Below are positions 60,730-64,000 of a stretch of 64,000 bases of DNA, piece after piece. The stretch is from Vibrio albus (GTDB lineage: Bacteria > Pseudomonadota > Gammaproteobacteria > Enterobacterales > Vibrionaceae). Positions within the stretch are counted from its first letter, which is position 1. Each line of letters begins with the position of its first letter. Location of the stretch: assembly GCF_003144035.1 (NCBI RefSeq), contig NZ_QFWT01000010.1, positions 1 through 64,000 of the forward strand, read 5' to 3'. Below the pieces are notes generated by a model that had not been told where the DNA came from, ran no database searches, and saw nothing but the letters and a program-made list of their open reading frames with translations. A program made the position numbers and the translations under genes.

Positions 60730-62376
60730 TTATTTAAACTGTGCCTTTCTCATTCGGTTCAGTGCGGCTATTACATCCAGGCTTCTTGGGCACGCCAAAT
60801 CACCGTAATTTGGCATCGGTTTGTGCCATTCACCATCAAGCAAAGCTTCTATTTCTTTCGGTAGCATGGTTGTCCACCCCTGAACCTGCGCTAGTTGGAA
60901 CCAGGTCCAGCCAATCGCATTAATTTCGTTAGCGGTACTTAACTGTTCCAGCGCTGAAATATCAATGTATTCTTTGCCAAAGCGTAGTGACTGATCTCCT
61001 TTAGCTGATACCCTGAACTTACCGTCGGCCAGGATAGTTTGCAGACTACTGCGGTTGAGGGAGCGCGGAGCAAACAAACTCAGTTCACTCTCAACTTCAG
61101 TTTCTCGCTGAGTTGGATGAAGTTTAATAACTTCCTGGGCTTTTTGGGTCACGTCCACAGGCTGATAATCGTGCATCTGAATAACCGTATCTGCAACGTC
61201 CAGGTAATCGCCGGAGCCGCCCATCACAACCACGGTTGAAATATCAAGATCCGTCTTTAGCTGACCGATACGATCCACCAATGGTGTAATAGGTTCATCT
61301 CCCTTATTGACCAGAGCTTGCATTCGTTCGTCACGAATCATGAAGTTAGTCGCTGAGGTATCTTCATCGATAAGGATCACTGAAGCGCCTGATTCAACGG
61401 ATTCTTGCAGCCATGCCGCCTGAGAGGTCGAGCCGGATGCATCCTGAGTTGAAAAGTTTTCTGTATCTTTTCCCATCGGAAGGTGGTTAATATAATTGGA
61501 AAGGTTCAGGTTATGGACACAACGCCCGTCTTCAGCACGGATCTTCATCGCATTTGCGTCGGTAACGATACCTTCACGTCCGTCTCCGGGAATATGGTTG
61601 TACACCGACAGTTCAACCGCATTGAGTAGCGTCGATTTTCCATGGAAGCCACCCCCGACAATCAGAGTGATTCCTTTAGGGATACCCAGTCCCTTAATAG
61701 GTCCCTGATTCGGTGCTTCCAGCTCAACTTCCAGAGATTCGGGAGACCGGAATGCAACGGCGTCTTTCATCGGTAAATCACAGTTACCAGCGACGCGGGG
61801 AAGAATACTACCATTCGCAACGAAAGCGGCCAGTTGCCTTTCTTTTAGTTGTTCACGCATGGCGTGCTGGTCTTCGATCACAGAACAGTGATGAAGCAGA
61901 GCATCTTTATTCAGTTCTCTTTCCAGAGTTGCCCGCCGGATGTATTTCGGCATATGGAACGTCAGGATATTATTCGCTTTTTTAGCCAGAATTTGTCTTC
62001 CTTCGGCAGGAAGGTTGATCCTGAATCTAAGCTCGATACCTTCATCAGTAAACAGAACGGCAGTGTTATCCAATACCACCTGTCCGGTTGTTGCGACGGA
62101 AAAGCTATTTTCTGCTTTGCCAAATTCAGCAAAACTGCGGGCGATGAAATCACGAGCGGCAATTTGGTAAGTGGCCGATTTTTCTTTTAACCACTCGAGC
62201 CCTGTCAGAGACCAGGGACGTACAGCGCGCAGGCGTGACGCAGATGCATACGGATCAGCCTGTATATAATCGATATATAAAGTGAAATCAGTAAAATCGT
62301 AACTGCCTTTTATTTTCTGATAGGCGCGATAGTTTTGTTTTTCGAGTTTTTTGAGTGTTGCGTTTAGCTGATCCAT
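60730..62376 (-). CDS. ABC-class ATPase (PF09818)
   Basis: 548 residues from ATG 62376 (MDQLNATLKKLEKQNYRAYQKIKGSY); an upstream in-frame start at 62442 lacks a ribosome site. The P-loop ITLIVGGGFHGKSTLL, signature-like region with NLSNYINHLP, and Walker B SVILIDEDTSATNFMIRD match the PF09818 family. These soluble ATPases have no transporter partner; trypanosome relatives act in RNA metabolism, but bacterial roles are unknown. It is a single gene. Confidence 0.85.
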   Translation of the reverse strand: MDQLNATLKKLEKQNYRAYQKIKGSYDFTDFTLYIDYIQADPYASASRLRAVRPWSLTGLEWLKEKSATYQIAARDFIARSFAEFGKAENSFSVATTGQVVLDNTAVLFTDEGIELRFRINLPAEGRQILAKKANNILTFHMPKYIRRATLERELNKDALLHHCSVIEDQHAMREQLKERQLAAFVANGSILPRVAGNCDLPMKDAVAFRSPESLEVELEAPNQGPIKGLGIPKGITLIVGGGFHGKSTLLNAVELSVYNHIPGDGREGIVTDANAMKIRAEDGRCVHNLNLSNYINHLPMGKDTENFSTQDASGSTSQAAWLQESVESGASVILIDEDTSATNFMIRDERMQALVNKGDEPITPLVDRIGQLKTDLDISTVVVMGGSGDYLDVADTVIQMHDYQPVDVTQKAQEVIKLHPTQRETEVESELSLFAPRSLNRSSLQTILADGKFRVSAKGDQSLRFGKEYIDISALEQLSTANEINAIGWTWFQLAQVQGWTTMLPKEIEALLDGEWHKPMPNYGDLACPRSLDVIAALNRMRKAQFK

Positions 62377-62486
62377 TGTCTGCCTGGTTTGCCGGTAAAT
62401 ACCGTTGTCTGTTAACAGTGAGGCGCGATTATAGGTAACCATGCTCTGAGAAGCAAAATTAAACTAGGGCATGCCCTAAATATCCC

Positions 62487-63083
62487 TTAAAGGTATGGGG
62501 CAATATTATCGGCCATAAAATCTGCAATCCAAGGCTGGGCAACAGCCTTAGGATGAAGGCCATCACTCATCATCCATTCCTGTTTAAGGATCACATGTTC
62601 AAGAAAAAACGGAAGCAGTGGTATCTGATGTTGTTCTGCTAATTTTGGGTAGAGGCTTTCAATAGCCTGTGCGTATCGCTTTCCGTAGTTAGGCGGAATA
62701 AGGATTTGCATTAACGCGACTTTTGTACCATTTTCCTGGCTTAACCGGATTATTTTCTCGAGATTTTTTTCTACAATATTAGGATTAAAGCCTCTTAAAC
62801 CATCGTTTGCCCCAAGCTCTACCAGTATCCAGTCTGGGGTGTGCTGTTTAAGCAAGTCAGGCAGTCTGTCCAAGCCATTTCCTGTGGTGTCACCGGAAAT
62901 GCTCCCATTGATGACGTTGACTATAAGACCATGTTTTTTCAACGATTCGGGAAGGATATTCGGCCAGCTATTCTCAATAGGCATCCGATAGCCGGCACTT
63001 AAACTATCACCTAATACCAATAATGTGGTACTACTGGCTGAGAAGGAAATAATCAAAAGCAGAAAGGATATGAATCGCACCAT
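62487..63083 (-). CDS. tesA: TesA, multifunctional acyl-CoA thioesterase I / lysophospholipase L1
   Basis: 198 residues from ATG 63083 (in-frame ATG 63095 also possible). A signal peptide (FISFLLLIISFSASS) directs it to the periplasm. SGNH hydrolase blocks: GDSLSAGY (catalytic Ser), GSISGDTTGNG (Gly), GANDGLRG (Asn) and SDGLHP (Asp-x-x-His). It hydrolyses acyl thioesters, esters and lysophospholipids. Its start codon overlaps that of ybbA on the other strand within CATG, the tesA/ybbA arrangement known in E. coli. Confidence 0.92.
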   Translation of the reverse strand: MVRFISFLLLIISFSASSTTLLVLGDSLSAGYRMPIENSWPNILPESLKKHGLIVNVINGSISGDTTGNGLDRLPDLLKQHTPDWILVELGANDGLRGFNPNIVEKNLEKIIRLSQENGTKVALMQILIPPNYGKRYAQAIESLYPKLAEQHQIPLLPFFLEHVILKQEWMMSDGLHPKAVAQPWIADFMADNIAPYL

Positions 63084-63756
63084 GTCTGAGTCCATTATTA
63101 AAGCTAAATCTGTTAGTAAAATAGTCTCTACTAATCAGGAACATTTAACAATCCTTGAGAAAGTAAATTTGGAGATTAAAACCGGAGAAAGTGTCGCTAT
63201 TGTAGGTTCGTCCGGAGCCGGAAAATCAACATTGATGACTCTGCTTGCCGGGCTGGATACACCTACGCAAGGTGATATTCACCTGATGCAGAGGACGATT
63301 TCGAAGATGAACGACGAAGAGCGGGCTGCTTTGAGGTGTGATTCTGTCGGTTTTGTATTTCAGAGCTTTCTTTTAGTCCCTAGTTTATCTGCGCTGGAGA
63401 ACGTGACTCTGCCTGGATTATTAAAGGGAGAAAGAGAAAATACAGAAAGGGCTGAAATGTTGCTGAACTCTGTCGGACTGGCTAATCGTATTCATCATTT
63501 GCCTTCGCAGCTATCTGGAGGCGAGCAGCAGAGGGTTGCGCTGGCTCGGGCCTTTATGACTGAGCCGGATATTCTGTTTGCCGATGAGCCTACAGGTAAT
63601 CTTGATCAGCATACTGCAGCCAATATTATTGAATTGTTATTTGAGCTGAACAAACAGCATGGTACGACGTTAGTTTTGGTGACACACGATAGTGAGCTGG
63701 CTTCGCGGTGTGATCGAGTACTCCATATGCAGGCAGGGTTACTGGAGGAAAAATGA
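63082..63756 (+). CDS. ybbA: ABC transporter ATPase YbbA (MacB/LolD type)
   Basis: 224 residues from ATG 63082 ([15 protein letters not shown]). Walker [11 protein letters not shown]-loop FQSFLLVP, signature [14 protein letters not shown], Walker [13 protein letters not shown] and H-loop VTHD are intact. It pairs with the FtsX-like permease YbbP, whose ATG overlaps its stop (ATGA). The substrate is not known; lipid or fatty-acid-related export is suggested by the conserved link to tesA. Confidence 0.92.
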   Translation: MSESIIKAKSVSKIVSTNQEHLTILEKVNLEIKTGESVAIVGSSGAGKSTLMTLLAGLDTPTQGDIHLMQRTISKMNDEERAALRCDSVGFVFQSFLLVPSLSALENVTLPGLLKGERENTERAEMLLNSVGLANRIHHLPSQLSGGEQQRVALARAFMTEPDILFADEPTGNLDQHTAANIIELLFELNKQHGTTLVLVTHDSELASRCDRVLHMQAGLLEEK

Positions 63757-64000
63757 CAAAGTTCGGTAACTCGTCAGGTGACAATGTCACAAAAAAGGGT
63801 CTTTCTGCTAATCGTCGAATGCTGCGATGGAGTATTGAAGAAATTAAACATGGTCAGCTATGGCCAATCTCTATCGCTTTGACTCTGATTATTGCTTGTG
63901 TGTTTGCTTTGTCTGCCTTAGGTGAGCGAATGGAGCAGGTGATAACCAAGCAGGGACGGGATGCTCTGACGGCTGATCTGGTATTCTCATCTTCAAATCC
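63753..64000 (+). CDS. ybbP: FtsX-like permease YbbP, N-terminal part (runs off the window)
   Basis: 82 codons are visible from ATG 63753: a polar cytoplasmic start (NRRMLRWSIEEIKHGQLW), the first membrane segment (PISIALTLIIACVFALSALG) and the beginning of a large periplasmic domain (ERMEQVITKQGRDALTADLVFSSSN), as in YbbP, which is about 800 residues long with ten or so spans. It is translationally coupled to ybbA. The remainder lies beyond the right edge. Confidence 0.88.
   Translation, partial: MTKFGNSSGDNVTKKGLSANRRMLRWSIEEIKHGQLWPISIALTLIIACVFALSALGERMEQVITKQGRDALTADLVFSSSN

Noticed and set aside
1..64000. tRNA or rRNA genes
   Set aside because: I saw no cloverleaf-like or rRNA sequence in the intergenic regions; a covariance search was not possible.

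Overview
The window reads as chromosome of a marine gammaproteobacterium of the Vibrionaceae. This rests on recalled family relationships and gene neighbourhoods (DUF3389, YbjD, SgrR, YgbA, NhaB, a TonB receptor/YfiR/GGDEF-EAL operon, tesA next to ybbA-ybbP); no database was searched. Most of it is compact core or lineage-level gene content. AT-rich pockets at about 1-3.1 kb, 12.5-14.4 kb and 35.9-37.2 kb look accessory.

The most notable structure is at the left edge. Positions 1-2828 are the terminal part of a Tn7-like transposon whose other end lies outside the window. The end has a TGTTGA terminus and three TnsB-type sites spaced 54 and 26 bp apart, an arrangement matching, from memory, the left end of Tn6677-type (I-F3, CRISPR-associated) elements. 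Its only visible cargo gene is an AAA_13/RloC-like ATPase with a zinc hook and a candidate anticodon-nuclease R-E-H triad. Chromosomal sequence resumes with an aldo/keto reductase gene whose start codon lies in a 17-bp tandem duplication.

From 4.3 to 12.4 kb there are an alpha-amylase remnant, a universal stress protein, a c-di-GMP group (two diguanylate cyclases and an HD-GYP protein) around a glycerophosphodiesterase, an alkyltransferase fused to an endonuclease III-related glycosylase, and a PP2C phosphatase. From 13 to 27.5 kb come a secreted Cys-rich orphan, a degenerate receiver-TPR protein, fadD, sdaA, ygbA, a MATE/AraC pair, and the TonB receptor-YfiR-GGDEF/EAL operon. From 27.6 to 37.5 kb are nhaB, a formate/nitrite-channel-CBS fusion with an internal ribosome binding site, a LysR regulator, ybjD, a 5'-nucleotidase-like protein and several small genes. 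At 37.5-39.8 kb a higBA toxin-antitoxin module lies between an intact phnA and a displaced copy of its 3' end.

The 39.9-51.1 kb part holds menI-DUF3389-sgrR and a sugar-sensing and uptake system: an OmpR-type response regulator, an Rbs-type ABC importer, a hybrid histidine kinase, and a second periplasmic binding protein overlapping the kinase gene. The right part has trxC, a probable persulfide-responsive module (DUF2892, BigR/YgaV-type ArsR, PmpAB), nrdDG with FNR and NrdR sites, an aminotransferase with a perfect inverted repeat in its leader, a lipoprotein, YjdF, a J-domain protein, an ABC-class ATPase, and tesA divergent from ybbA-ybbP. The ybbP gene runs off the window.
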